Source: Hordeum vulgare subsp. vulgare (lineage: Eukaryota; Streptophyta; Magnoliopsida; Poales; Poaceae). From it: a stretch of DNA of 64,000 nucleotides. This document shows, one piece after another, positions 11,709 through 24,598 of the stretch. Below the pieces are notes generated by a model. That model made no database searches and had not been told where the DNA came from. It saw nothing but the letters and a program-made list of their open reading frames with translations. The translations under genes and the position numbers were made by a program. Positions within the stretch are counted from its first letter, which is position 1. Every line of letters begins with the position of its first letter. The DNA lies in assembly GCF_904849725.1 (NCBI RefSeq), contig NC_058523.1, positions 201,403,689 to 201,467,688 on the forward strand, written 5' to 3'.

Positions 11709-13353
11709 TGCATCTTGACTCATCGCTAATTGCGTTGGTTTCCCTCCAAGCTTAAATGGTGATCTAGAACAACAAAGAGAAGTTTTTCCCTGAGTTGTGA
11801 AACCAATGTACCAATGTAAGTAGGACCTGCACACAAATAACAACTCCTCGCTACCCAATGCGTGTAGCGGTTATCAATCCGTGTGGGTAAATTACGACGG
11901 TAAAAAGGATAGATTGATAGATGCAAATAAAGTAATGGTAAATAAAATGCACAGAGGTATTTTTTGGTTTTTTATTATATAGATCTAACAAATAAAAGAG
12001 CAAATAAATTTGAAACGCAAATAGCAAAATGGGTCTTGCAAATAGATGATGTAAAATAGATCCGGGGGGCGTAGGTTTCACTAGTGGATTCTCTCGAGAC
12101 AATAGCAGACGCTGCTTAGACAAATTACTATTGGGCAATTGATAGAAGAGCGAGTAATTATGACGATATCGAAGACGCTAATCATGTATATAGGCATCAC
12201 GTCCAAGATAAGTAGACTTACTCCTGCCTGCATCTATTACTACTACTCCACACGTCAAGCGCTATTCAGCATGCATCTAGTGTATTAAGTTCATGGAGAA
12301 ACCGAATAATGCCTTACGAACAATGAAATGATGTAGACAAGATCCATTCATGTAGGAATAGACCCCATATTTTTATCCTTAATAGCGACAATACATGTGT
12401 GAGTGTCTCTTTGTCTCACTGAGATTGAGCACCGCAAGATCAAACCCATCACAAAGTACCTCTTCCCATTGCAAGATAAAAAGATCAAGTTGTACAAATA
12501 AAACCCAAATATCATAGGAGAAATAGGAGGCTATGATAAGAAAGCATGGATATAATTTCATAGATCTGATCATAAACTCACAGTTCATTGGATCCCAACA
12601 AACACACCGCAAAAGAAAGACTTACATCAAATAGGTCCCCATGAGAGCATTGTACTGAGAAGCAAAACGAGAGAGAAAGCCTTCTAGCTACTGCCTATGG
12701 ACTCATAGGTCTAATATGAACTACTCATGCATCATCGGAGGAGCACCAATGAGGATGATGAACCCCTCCGTCACCGTCTTCCCCTCCGAGATGGTGGCGG
12801 AATGGGCTCTAGATTGGATCTCGTGGCTTTTGGAACTTGTGGCAGCTGAAATGATTTTTCACTGGCTCCTCTAGGGTTTCTGGAATATTTGGGTTTTTAT
12901 AGAGCTTAGAGGCGATGAAGTCCCCGAGGGCCACACTACCCACCAAGGCGCGCATATCTTCGTATTACCTGTTATCGTTCTATCTATCTGGTTATTGCTT
13001 TATGTGTTTTTTGGTATTGAACTATTTAAGTTTAAGTAGAAAGGGCCGACGGCGCGCCTTCGTGCATATTGGGCCACTTGGTCCTCCCGTGGTTCGCTTC
13101 CTTGGTCCTCAAGTTTTCTACTGGCCTAGAAAAAATCTGTGTAAAGTTTCATGGCATTTGGACAACATCTCATATTGATTTCCTGCGAAGGAAAAAACAC
13201 GCAAAAGTCAACAACTAGCACTCGGCACTATATCAATATGTTAGTCCCAAAGAATGATATAAAGCTGCTATAAAATGATAGTAGAACATCCAAGAATGAT
13301 AGTATAACAACAAGGAAAAATCAAAAAATTATAGATGCGTTGAAGATGTATCA
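11709..13353 (-). repeat. 3' LTR of Gypsy B
   Basis: The outer end is TGCATCTTGACTC (plus strand at 11709) and the inner end is ...GATGTATCA at 13353. It aligns with 16801-18339. A promoter-like TATAAAAA (minus) lies at about 12894-12902. ORFs inside (for example 11851-12138, 12915-13178) are not conserved between the two LTRs. Confidence 0.86.
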
Positions 13354-13367
13354 GCATCCCCAAGCTT
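13354..13367 (-). other. Polypurine tract of Gypsy B
   Basis: On the minus strand, AAGCTTGGGGATGC directly precedes the 3' LTR. It is the plus-strand priming site, and the same motif precedes the LTR at 59353 in Gypsy C. Confidence 0.85.
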
Positions 13368-15821
13368 AATTCCTGCACGTCCTCGAGTAGGTCAATGATT
13401 AAAACAGAGTTTTTGATGTGGAATGCTGCCTAACATGTTCATCATATTCTTTTATTTTTAGCATGTACATATGGACTTGTAGATGACTGAAAGCAATAGT
13501 CTATAATTTGACATGAAAACTTCAATAATCAAGAATATTAACAAGCAACCAAGCCTTTCAAAATATCAACGCTAAAGAACGCTATCCCTAGCCCATCATG
13601 CTCCATGATTAATCCATTCATGCAACACACCAAAATATTAGCTACATCCAATGCTCAAGTATGATAAGAGTGTTCCTTAGTTGGTGCTTTATAAGAGAAT
13701 AAGGAGACTCTAATTCAAAATAAAAATTACATAAATTAAATAGACATGCCCTTCTCAGAGGGAAGCGGAGATTTGTAGTTGTGCCACAATTCAAAGCGAA
13801 AAAACTTGGCGATAAAATATTTTTGGTGGTATGCTTTTCCTGTCAACAAAAACGACTAAGAGTTCCCAATATCTTCCATACTAAACAAATCATAGGTGGT
13901 TCCCAAATTGAAAGTAAAGTTTATTCGTTTTTCCACCATTCTTTCACGCTCCACGCCTAGCCGTATCCATGGGTACCGTCCACACCAACACTTTCCAAGG
14001 AATTTATTCACTAACAACATAAAATAATTTTTCTTTGCATTTAGGGACTAGGAATCCCTATTACTCCCATACTCACGTGCAATGACAAGTGAATAAACAC
14101 TCATATTGAGAATAACCTATTTAGCATGGAAGATACCGTCCACCCCTCGCTACTTCATGAGCGGTACTGGCACACAAAACATAAGTTAATTTTAAAATTA
14201 GCGTTGGCACTTGCAAATTTACTTAGAATGGCACTGATGTACCGCATATAGGTAGGTATGGTGGACTCATTTGGCACAACTTTGGGTTTAGAATTTGGAT
14301 GCACAAGAAGTATTCCCGCTTAGTACATGTGAAGGCTACCAAATAGATTTAGAAGCGCCAATCAAAGGAACGAAAACCATCATAAGCGAACATTAAACAT
14401 AACTAACACCGAATAATGCAATACAAGTAGGATGTAATTTCATAGCATTATTATTCACTTCATGTGCATGCATAGGGAATCACAAACCTTAACACCAATA
14501 TTCTTACTAAAGCATAATTACTCATCAACATATATAACTCACATATCACTATCTTCATATCACAAAACTATTGCAAAGAATCAAGTTTAACATCCAATGA
14601 TCTTCATGAAAGTTTTTATTATATCTCCCCATGATATCAATCACTTTGGGAATAATTTCATTTAAAGTAAATTTCCATTTCAAATAAAAATTTCTCAAAA
14701 AAATATTAAACTCTTTGAAGAACAAGAGCACACGTTTCTTTAGAATTTTCAACTCTCGGAATAATTTAAGCGAAGCAAGAGAGGATTACTTCAAAGTTTC
14801 TAGAAATTCTCAAAATAATCACAGTGAAGCATGAGAGAAAATTTCTTTGAAATAACAGCACCACCATGCTAAAAAAGATATAAGTGAAGCACTAGAGCAA
14901 TTCCATGGCTCGAAATTTTTAAGGGAACCATAAAGTGCAATTCTAACAAATCATAGCATAATTTGGCTCTCTCAGATAGGTGTATCCAGCAAGGTTTATT
15001 ATGAAAAACTAACAACCAAAGTAATCAAAGACTCATATAATACAATACACTCCAAGCAAAACTCAGGATATGTGACGAATAAAAATAAAGCTCCAAGTAA
15101 AATTACGATGGTTATTAGAAGAAAGACGGGATGCGTTACGGGGCATTCCCAAGGTTAGTTGCTTGGTACTCTTTGGATACTACCCTTCGATGCAATGGGA
15201 TATCCCCAACCTTAGGTTTTTATCACTCCTTATTCCTTCATCCATAGCGATCTCAGCAAAAAATAGAAAACTTCAATCACACTATACTCAACAGAATTTT
15301 CATGAGATCCAATAGTAAAAGAAAACCAAACTTTACTTTTGGTACTGTATTATAATTTTACCTTGGTTTGTACCCCCGATACAATCCATAGTTTCATCAA
15401 AACAAGCACATAACGCAAAAAACTTTCACACACTTTTGTCGCTTTTGTGATTTTTAGAATTTTGGCTACTAGATGCAAATTTTAGTGTTTTCTAACAAGA
15501 TCAAACCAACTATCACCCAAGATGATCCTAAAGGCTTTATTTGGCACAAGCACTAATTAAAACATGAAAAACACAATCATAACACTAGCATAATTTCGCA
15601 AACACTCAAGAACAGAAAACAAAAGTAAAAAATAATTTTAGTCATTGGGTTGCCTCCCAACAAGCTCTTTCTTGATAGCCATTAAAATAGGTTTGAGATT
15701 TTATTGATGCTCACATGAAAGATAGTAGTTGAAACACAAAGAGAGCATCATGAAGTATAAGACAAACACATTTAAGTCCAACGTACTTCCTATGCATAGG
15801 CATGTCATAAGCAAAAAAATA
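13368..15821 (-). other. Gypsy B interior, non-coding
   Basis: AT-rich internal sequence without a credible ORF. It is colinear in composition with the non-coding interior of Gypsy A and includes AATGGGATATCCCC-type runs near 15190. I see nothing else. Confidence 0.6.
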
Positions 15822-16394
15822 TCAAGACAAGGAATCTAACAGATGCATGGTAGAAGAAAGAAACAATAGCAATCTCAACATCAAGAGAGATAATTTAGTA
15901 ACATGAATATTTCTATAACCATATTTCCCTCTACCATAAAAATTACATGTAGGATCATATTCAAGTACAACAATATTACTATCACATGCAGTATTCTCCT
16001 CAAGATCCACATGCATAAAAGTCTTATAATCTTCCAAGGTAGTGGGATTAACATTATCTAAAGTTATGACCTCTCCAAACCCACTTTTATCAATAATTTC
16101 ACGTGATAGATAATTATCCAAAATAGTGGGATTATTATTACCTAAAGTTGACACTCTTCCAAAACCTCATTCAATACTATTTCAAACATTATTATCAATA
16201 TCATATTAATCATGAGGATTAAACAAATTTCCAAGATAATAAGAAGCATCCCCCCAATCATGATCATTACAATGAGTAGCGGCCATGATAAAATTGCCAT
16301 CCCCAATCGTGTAGTTTTCCATATCATTAGCACAATTGACATTATTAGAATTTACAATAACATCATTGCAATCATGCTTTTCATTCAAGGACAT
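15822..16394 (-). pseudogene. Uncharacterised internal ORF of Gypsy B, broken
   Basis: Overlapping minus-strand pieces 16206-16394, 16142-16342 and 15822-16154 form one frameshifted protein trace. Motifs include ATHCNDHDWGDASY, YLGNLFNPHD, NNNPTILDNYLS, SGFGEVITL and EYDPTCNFYGRGKYGYRN. The APTCNY end of the Gypsy A protein corresponds to DPTCNFYGRG here, so the two ORFs are distant relatives. No known enzymatic motif is visible. Function is unknown; it probably belongs to the non-autonomous lineage. Confidence 0.58.
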
Positions 16395-16783
16395 ATCATG
16401 AATAACTTTATAAATTTCTTATTTTAACACTTCATCACAATATTCATATTCACGATTTTCAACCAAAACTTCACAAAAATGATAAAGAGCACCCAACTAA
16501 CTAGTAATTGGTTGAACATAATTAGATCTTTTGAAAAAATTAGCAAGTGGATGAGGATCCATATGTCTTTACTTTTCCTCTTTATTTTTCTGTTTTTGAG
16601 TGCTGACATGAAGGCAATACTAGCAAGCAAGTAAGAAAAAGGCAAATGGAAAGAAGGCAAGTAAAAAAGGCAAATATTTTTATGAAGTGGGGGAGAGGAA
16701 AATGAGCGGCAAATGTAAAATAGTATAATTGCAAGGAGATGCGAGTTTATGTGTGGGAACCTGATAGATCTTGACTTGATCTT

Positions 16784-16800
16784 CCCCGGCAACGACGCCA
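16784..16800 (-). other. Primer binding site, tRNA-Asp type (Gypsy B)
   Basis: Reads TGGCGTCGTTGCCGGGG on the minus strand, 16 of 17 identical to the complement of the plant tRNA-Asp 3' end. It directly abuts the 5' LTR. Confidence 0.92.
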
Positions 16801-18339
16801 GACATCTTAACTCCTAGTTGATTGCATTTGTTTCCCTCCAAGATTAAAGGGTGATGTAGCACAGCGACGACACATATTTCCCTCAGTTATGAAACCAAGG
16901 TATCAATCCGGTAGGAAGATCCACAGGACTATGTAAGTAGTACCTCCACACAATTAACAACTCCTCGCAACCTAACGGGTGTAGGGGTTGTCAATCCCTC
17001 ATGGGTAAAATATGACTGTAAAAGGATAGATTGATAGATGCAAATAAATTAATATTAAGTAAAATGCATGAAGGTATTTTTGGGTTTTTGAATATATCTA
17101 AAAATAAAAGAGAACATAAATTGGAAACATGCATAGCAAAATATATCTTGCAAATAGATGATGTAAAATAGAACTGGGGGCCGTAGGTTTCACTAGTGCC
17201 TTCTCTTGAGAAAATAACAAATGGTGGATAGACAAATTACTGTTAGGCAATTGATAGAAGAGCAAATAATTTTGATGATATCCAAGACAATGATCATGTA
17301 TATAGGCATCACGTCCAATACAAGTTGACCGACTCCTACCTCCATCTACTACTACTCCTCCACACATCGACTGCCATCTAGCATGCATCTACAATATTAA
17401 GTTCATTGAGAAACAGAGTAATGCTTTACGAAAAATGACCATATGTAGACAAGATCTATTCGTGTAGGAATAGACACCATCATTTTATCCTTAATAGCAT
17501 CGATACATGCGTGTCATGTCTCTTTCTGTCACTTAGATTGAGCACCGCAAGATCGAACCCATCACAAAGCACCTCTTCCCATTGCAAGATAAAAAGATCA
17601 AGTTGGCCAATCAAAACCCAAATATCATAGAAGTAATACGAGGCTATAATAAGCAAGAATGGATACAATTTCGTAGATCTGATCATAAACTCATAGTTCA
17701 TTGGATCCCAACAAACACACCGCAAAAAAAGGAGTTACATCAAATAAATCTCCAAGAGACCATTGTATTTAGAAGCACAATGAGAGACAAAGCCATCTTG
17801 AACTTGCTTACGGACCAGTGGGTCTAATATGAACTACTCAAGCATCATCGGAGGAGCACCAATTAGGATGATGAACCCCTCCGTGACCATGTTCCCCTCC
17901 GGCACGGTACCGGAATGGGCTCTAGATTGGATCTTGTGGCTTCTAGATCTTGCGATGGCTCAAACGCATTTTTGTCGGCTCCTATGGGCTTTTTATAATA
18001 TTTGGGTATTTATAGAGCTCAGAGGCGATGGACAAGGTAACCGAGGCCCCCACAACCCACCAGGGCGCGCTGTGCCTAGTGGGCTGCCTGGTCCTCCCAT
18101 GGTTGCCTTCCATTGTCCTCAAGTTTCCTTATGTACTAGAAAAAAAATCCATAAAGTGTGGTGGCATTTGGACTGCATCTCATATTGATTTTCTGCGAAG
18201 GAAAAAACAAGCAAAATACAACAACTGACACTGAGCACTATGTCAATAGGTTAGTCCCAAAATGATTGTAAAACTTCCAAGAATGATAATATAAAAACAT
18301 GTAACAATAAAAAATTATAGATACGCTGGAGACGTATCA
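16801..18339 (-). repeat. 5' LTR of Gypsy B
   Basis: The LTR starts on the minus strand at 18339 with TGATACGTCTCCAGCGTATC. A clear TATAAATA lies at 18007-18014 (minus), the likely promoter. The LTR end next to the primer site has lost its terminal CA. ORFs such as 17098-17388 and 17829-18188 fall inside the LTR and are spurious. Confidence 0.88.
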
Positions 18340-18944
18340 CATGTGATCTATCTATCATCTCAGTGGTTCAATGGAGTAGTCGAGCAACTCGCTTACGTAC
18401 TTTTGGACGAGATCAACCCATATCCATGTAAAGCAATATTTTTCCTTGTTTTCCATGGATGACAATATATATATATACATACATATATATATATATATAT
18501 ATAGACACATATTGATGTGAGCGAAACTAGAGGTTTTGAATTGTGCAAATTAGTTAAAAATAGATCAACATGTATTTTTTGTCATATATGTACCTTTCCA
18601 CGGTTTGAGAAAATGTATAACTCTCGCTCTGGATTATATTTTGTGTGCGGCATATGGTTATCAACATGGCATCTATAACCACAAAGCAGGACAGGGCTGA
18701 TATCTTCGATGGTGGTGCCGTAGCTGCTAGAATGAATGGAAGTCGCGTTGCTGCGGCGGGATGATTCGTCGGACAGGGCTGACTGCATTGGTCGTGGGGC
18801 CGTGGGTAGCTCATGGCGTAGCGACATGGCCATACGGGAGCTCGGACAGGGCGACGGAGTCCCAAACTTTGGACATGCTTCACTAACCTGGGTCCATAAT
18901 TAAGAGGAGCCTTATACAACTATTTAGGGAGAAGAATTAGAAGT
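18340..18944. other. Unassigned segment with TA microsatellite
   Basis: The right flank of Gypsy B. A TA/TATACA microsatellite occupies about 18465-18503. A minus-strand opening of 121 codons (18554-18919) has proline- and arginine-rich stretches but no domain I recognise, and an alternate frame is equally open. I do not call a gene. Confidence 0.4.
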
Positions 18945-19271
18945 GAATGTATTTTGAGAAACAAAGGGGCTACCAAAACTGGCTTATATAGGCCAAAATT
19001 ATTGCACGTGTTCATGAACAATGAACGCCAACACTACATAATATATTTGTGGCTTCGTAGGACATTTTTCGCTAACAATATATTCAGAGTGGTCAGTTCA
19101 GCACGGCCCACATTTTGGTGGCATTGTACTTTAAATCCACGCCATCACTAACTGCACAAAACTGGCGTACCATTCGTCCGACACCATTCTTATTCGGAAG
19201 AAATAGTGATGGCGTCGCGTCAAATTGGTGTCCTACCATTGTAAGTTGTGGCTAGCCATTTCTCCACTGGT
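18945..19271. mobile_element. Possible CACTA-type terminal fragment
   Basis: Read from 19271 leftward on the minus strand, the sequence CTACCAGTGGAGAAATGGC resembles a CACTA terminus, followed by repeats of ATGGCGT / TGGCGTACCAGTTTTGTG-like blocks typical of subterminal repeats. It stops exactly where Copia A pol stops (19271/19272). The opposite end was not found, so this is weak. Confidence 0.35.
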
Positions 19272-21387
19272 AGTCCATACTTGGTTTTTATACATGGATC
19301 CTATCTCGGATTTAATGGCCTCCAGCCATTTGTCGGAAATCGGGCCCACCATCTCTTCTTCATATCTTGTAGGTTCATCATTGTCAAACAACATGACTTT
19401 AGAGATAGGATTTACCGCACCACTATCGATAGTACGTGTCCTTGTGGACCTACGAGGCTTAGTATTAACTTGATCCGAAGCTTCATGATCATCATCATTA
19501 GCTTCCTCTTCAATTGGTGTATGCATCACAAGAACACCTTTTTGTGTTGTGCTACTTTCCAATTAAAGTGAAGGTTTGATAACCTTATCAAGTTCTGCCT
19601 TCCTCCCACTCACTTCCTTCGAGAGAACCTCCTTCTTTGGAAAGGATCTGTTCTTAGCAACAAAGACTTTGCCTTAGGATCTATGATAGAAGGTATACCC
19701 AATTGTTGATTTAAGGTATCTTATCATGCAATTTTCTGCTTTGGGTTCGAGCTTATAAAAAAAGTGTTGCATCCCCAAACTTAAATAAACGACAACTCAG
19801 TTTCTAGCCAAACCATAATTCATATAGTGTCGTCTCAATGGATTTAGATATTTCCCTACTTAAAGGTAATGTAGTTGTCTATAATGCATGACCCCAAAAT
19901 GATAGTGTCAAATTGGTAAGAGACATCATAGAATGCACCATATCGAGTAGAGTATAACTACGACGTTCGGACAAACCATTACACTTTGGTGTTCGAGGTA
20001 GCTCAGTTGTCAAACGATTTTCATATTATCTTAAATGCGTACCAAACTCATAACTCAAATATTGACTTCCAAATCATATCGTAGACATTTTATATTCTTC
20101 TCACAGTGATCTTCAACTTCACCCTAAAATTGCTTGAACTTTTCAAAACTTCAGATGTGTGTTTCATCAACTAAATATACCCATATCTACTCAAATCATC
20201 CGTGAAGGTAAGAAAATGCGATATCCACCACGTGCTTCATCACTCACTGGACCGCTTACATTAATATATATTGCTTCCAATAAGTCACTTCTCCGCTTCC
20301 ATCGTACCGGAAAACGGGGTGTTCGTTATCTTGCCCATGAGGGATGGTTTGTATGTCTCAAGTTATTGAAAATCGAGTGAGTCCAAAGTACCATAATCAT
20401 GGAGTTTCTTCTTGCTCTTGACACCAATATGATCTAAGAAGCACTGCCACAAGAATATGGTGCTATCGTCATTAACTTTGCATCTTTCGGCATACATATT
20501 CTAAATATGTGTATCACTACAATCAAGATTTAATAAACCATTCACATTGGGTGCATGATCCTATAAGATATTATTCTTATAAATAGAACAACCATTATTG
20601 TCACGCCTAAATGACTAACTATCTTGCATTAAACATGATCCATATAATATTCATGCTCAACGCAGGCACCAAATAATATTTTCCTAGGTTTAAAACTAAC
20701 CTCGAATGTAGAGGGAGCGCGCTGATGGCGATCACATCAACCTTGGAGACACTTCCAACGCGCATTATCACCTCGTCCTTAGCTAGTCTCCATTTATTTC
20801 ACATCTCCTAATTCGAGTTACTAATATTAGCAACTGAACCGGTCTCAAATACCGAGGGGAAACTATGAGCACTACAAGGTACACATGAGTAACATGTATA
20901 TCCAAGATACTTTTGTTGACAGTGCCCGCTTTCTTATTTACCAACTATTTGGGGCAATTCCGCTACCAGTGACTATTCCCTTCGGAATAGTAGCACTCTG
21001 TCTCGGTTTTGGGTCCAACCATGGGTTTCTTGATTGGAGCGGCAACTGCTTGCCATTCTTGAAGTTTCCATTCTTTCCTTTGCCTTTCTTGAAACTAGTG
21101 GTCTTATTAAACTTCAACACTTCATGCTCCTTGTTCATTTCTACCTCCGCGTTGGAAAACATCGTGAATAGCTCAGGAATCATCTTCTACATCCCTTGCA
21201 TGTTATAGTTCACCACGAAGCGCTAGTAGCTTGGTGGTAGTGAATACATAATTCAACCAATCAGTGTCTTATCTGGAAGATTAACTCCCACTTGGTTCAA
21301 GGAACTGTATTACCCAAACATTCTAAGCACATGCTCACTGATTGTGCTATTCTCCTCCATCTTGCAGGCAAAGAACTTGTTAGAGGT
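19272..21387 (-). pseudogene. Copia A gag C-terminus to integrase/linker relic
   Basis: The minus strand reads a degraded Copia polyprotein. At the right is gag (KFFACKMEEN... before Copia B), then VLKFNKTTSFKKGKGK and a decayed zinc-knuckle region near 20900-21100. A heavily mutated protease/integrase stretch follows (19570-20880), then RRSTRTRTIDSG and MVGPISDKWLEAIKSEIGSM, which in BARE-like elements sits just before reverse transcriptase. It stops after NQVWT at 19272. Many stops and frameshifts are present. Copia C (43384-44973) gives the undamaged order for comparison. Confidence 0.82.
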
Positions 21388-22385
21388 TGAAAGCACAACT
21401 TCTTCCTAGGTGGTTTTGGTAATTAATAATAACATATATGTCATTGGACTAATGATTCTGTCTAGTATATTTCAGGAAAAGTTCAATGAATGGATTGACT
21501 AAGGAATGTGAGGAGATCCCCTAGATGCAAGGAACATCTAGTGGAAAGAATCTTCAAGACTCTACATTTTTCATTTTGTGAGAAATCACATTTGAGTCCA
21601 TAGGAAGGCCAATACAATTAAAAGGGGAGATGGTGTTTATGATGATCTGGTTTCTCAAGTGCTTAGAGATTAGCCACCAAAAATACTCATGAAATTCTCC
21701 CACAAATATTATGTCCAAAACCCAAACACACAAATTCGGTGCTACCAAAATTTCCGAATCGGCCATATCGAGTTTTACCCTAGACATATCCTATGCCAAA
21801 ACCTAACACTCGGTACCACCAAGTTTGGTTTCGGTCTGACCGAAAAACAATGACCAACTCTTCAGAGAGAGAATTGCTAAAACCGGAATCTCTAAGTTTA
21901 GCAAATCGATGCCACCGAGTTTGGGTAACTTCCTAGGCCAGCCAAATCGGACCCACCAAGATTTCTATATCGGTCTCACCGAAAAGCCTAGAGTTTCCAA
22001 TTTTTTTACTAGTCGGTGTTATCGTACGTCCATGTTTAACATGGACGTACGATATCACAACCTATTGGAAGCACATTTTGCACTAGTCGGTATTATCGTA
22101 CATCCATTTTGAAGTTTCCATCAACATGGACATACGATAACACAACCTATTGGAACCAGGCGAAAAATATCCATGTCAATTTTGCGTTTGATCTGCCTAT
22201 CCCTACCCCTACTTTCATGTGTATGTTTTTACTTTTCGCAACTATACTCTTAGACTTGCACGTGTTGGGTGTGTTTGACTTGCTAGAATTGCTAAAACTT
22301 TCCCACAACTAAAATTGGGAAAAGGCTAAGTTTGTATTTGGCAAGTAGTCTAATCACCCCCTCTAGACATACTTAGGAGCCTACA
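21388..22385 (+). repeat. 5' LTR of Copia B
   Basis: Starts TGAAAGCACAACTTC and ends CCTACA just before the primer site. It contains TTTTGGTAATTAATAATAACA near the start and a duplicated palindrome (22011-22158). The last about 100 bases (AATTGCTAAAACTTTCCCAC to the end) match 25735-25835. Confidence 0.85.
22011..22158. repeat. Tandem 74-base repeat, each with a palindrome
   Basis: Two copies start at AGTCGGT (22011 and 22085). Copy one holds a perfect palindrome at 22021-22053 (ATCGTACGTCCATGTT facing AACATGGACGTACGAT with a one-base centre). Copy two holds a diverged version with arms near 22093-22107 and 22126-22140 and a longer loop. Both end ACAACCTATTGGAA. It lies inside the Copia B LTR. 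Confidence 0.85.
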
Positions 22386-22387
22386 AG

Positions 22388-22399
22388 TGGTATCAGAGC
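22388..22399 (+). other. Primer binding site, initiator tRNA-Met type (Copia B)
   Basis: TGGTATCAGAGC, the classical Copia primer site complementary to the initiator methionine tRNA 3' end, lies two bases after the LTR. Confidence 0.94.
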
Positions 22400-22438
22400 T
22401 TTGGTCTCCAGTGCATTGGTTTCACAACCTAAGAGAGT

Positions 22439-24598
22439 ATGGTGTATAGTGATGGAAATTATCACCATAGAGGTCCATATTTTGATGGTACAAACTTTGA
22501 TAGTTGGAAGCATAAAATGAAAATGCATATTGTTGATCATAACCCTACCGTTTTGGCTGTTGTTCGTGTTGGATTGCAAGGTGAATTCTTTGGTGAAGGA
22601 AAGGAACTGGATCGTGAAGCTATCGCAGAAGATTTGAAGATGTTGCAATACAACGCTCAAGCATGGGAAATTCTATTCAACTGCTTATGCACCGAAGAGT
22701 TCAACAAGATTAACTGTCTTGAGAATGCAAATGAAATTTGGGAGAATTTGGTTGATATGCACGAAGGTACCGAATCCATCAGAGAACGAAAGTTGGATGT
22801 GCTACAAAGTCAACTTTACTAGTTCAAACTAAAGGATGGTGAAGGAGCCGCTGGAATGTACTATAAGCTTCCTCTCATCACAAATGAGATTGTCGTCTTA
22901 GGAAGCAAAGAGCTGACCGACAAATTCATTATCAAGAAGGTCCTTAGAACTTGGATGGAAGTATGAAGCCATGTGCACATTGATCCAAATGATGCCAAAC
23001 TACAAAGATCTCAAGTCTATGGAAGTTATTGGAAGGATGGTTGCTCATCGAATGTCACTCAAAGACAAGGAAGAGCTTCATAACAAGTCAAGCGGTGCAT
23101 ACAAAGCTTCAAGTGACACTCCCGCTACGTGAAATGATAACCTTGTTACCAATGAAGAGATCAGCCTCATGGTCAAGAAATTCAACAAGTTCTACAAGAG
23201 TAGAGGCAAAGAGAGAAACTCCAACTCAAGGTATAAAGAGAAGCATTCATCTAGTCATGATCGGAATTGTTACAATTTTGGAGGCCTGGACACTACTCCA
23301 ATGAGGGCACGACCCCCCACAAAAGAAGATAAGAGTCACCTAGAATACGAAGCTCAAGAGATGAGTCACCTCGAAGAGAGAGAAGGAGTAGAGAAGATTG
23401 CTATGAACGAAGACCCTCCCAGAGAAGAAAGGACTTGGAGAAGAAGGACAAGTACATGAAGCGCCACTCAACAAGAATACATCAAGCTCATGTTGGGGAA
23501 TGGGTATCCGGCTCCAAATCAGACAACCAATCCGAGAGAATCTTCCACTCCAACTACGACTATAGTGAAGATGAAGGTGTTGTCAGATTAGCACTCGTAT
23601 CCTCCAATTCCTGTGACATATTTGATTCACCAAATGAAGGGATCGGAAGTTGCTTCATGGCTAAAGTCCCCAAGGTACCACATCCCGAATACTTTAACTT
23701 TAATAGTGATGATGATCTGCTCTTCGATAGAACTAGTGATGTTAGTCAAAATGAACTTGATTACAATTATGCTAGTCAAGATAAGTCATGTGATGATGAT
23801 AAGGAGATTGAATGTCTAACTAAAGAATTAAACACTCTTAAGTTAGCCCATGAATCTACTCTAGAAGATAATAGAGATGTTGTAAGAACTCATGAGAAAC
23901 TATACTTCAAAAAGCTAAATTTAGAGCAAGAGCATGAGTTTGTTAAAGCTATCAATGAGGATCTTCAAAAGAATATTTCTTATTATCTAGCCAAAGAATT
24001 ACTCTTATCTATTTTTGTTCGACAACTTAAACCAAAACAAACTAGTAACAATGGCAAGAATAGTTCTTCATCTAGTAGCAACAATAAAAAAGCTAAATCA
24101 AAAGTTGTTTCTTTTAGTAATTCTATTGATTCCACTAATGATTCTCTTAGCCAAGTTACATTTGAGAAAGAAAAAGATTTATTGAATGGAATTATAGAGA
24201 ATGGTGTCTACAAGAGTCTTTCCACATGTAAGAAATTTGAGGAGATTGTACGCAAGCAAGGAAGACACCAAAAGAACCAAGGTATTCTCAATTTCAATGT
24301 TGATGGAGTTGAATGGGAAGAAAGTCAATACCCCAAGACAAAGTTTGTTCCTCAAAAGGAGAAGTATGACTCTGCTCTCTAAAGGGAACAAATGCTAAAT
24401 ATGACCTTTTACCACAAGACCACAAGCTCAAGGGCAAGGACAAGATTCAAGAGGAGGTTGACTTGTTTGAAGAAGAATCCCAAGCCATGCTCAAGTCGGT
24501 TTCCAAGGTTGTCACTAGCTCTACTTCATCAAGTCATACCTCAACTCCAAGGACCCCCATCAAGTTGAAACGGGTTCCCAAGAAAAATAACTAGAGAA
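22439..24598 (+). pseudogene. Copia B gag, broken
   Basis: Starts MVYSDGNYHHRGPYFDGTNF, a gag amino end (FDGTNFDSWKHKMKMHI). The reading frame is cut by a stop at 22820-22822, shifts near 22960-23170, and resumes in the first frame at 23435-24382 (315 codons). The zinc-knuckle position near 23265 (NCYNFGGLD) has lost its CCHC pattern. The later part is acidic and serine/asparagine-rich, with IVRKQGRHQKNQG and WEESQYPKTKFVPQ. The frame weakens after 24382. It encodes a nucleocapsid-like structural protein and is not functional. Confidence 0.8.

Larger units (their letters stand above)
11709..18339 (-). mobile_element. Gypsy B: complete non-autonomous Ty3/Gypsy LTR retrotransposon
   Basis: A 6.6 kb minus-strand element: 5' LTR 16801-18339, near-perfect tRNA-Asp primer site 16784-16800, 3.4 kb interior, polypurine tract at 13354 and 3' LTR 11709-13353. 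The flanking five-mers (TGAGT before 11709, CATGT after 18339) do not match, so the ends have mutated or one flank has been rearranged. The interior lacks any reverse transcriptase or integrase trace and holds only a broken uncharacterised ORF. Its LTR family (start TGATACGTCTCCA, end near CCAACGCA) is shared with the fragment at 10203-11290. Confidence 0.86.

Noticed and set aside
18554..18919. 121-codon ORF as a host gene
   Set aside because: No domain, an alternate frame is equally open, and it is flanked by element ends and a microsatellite.
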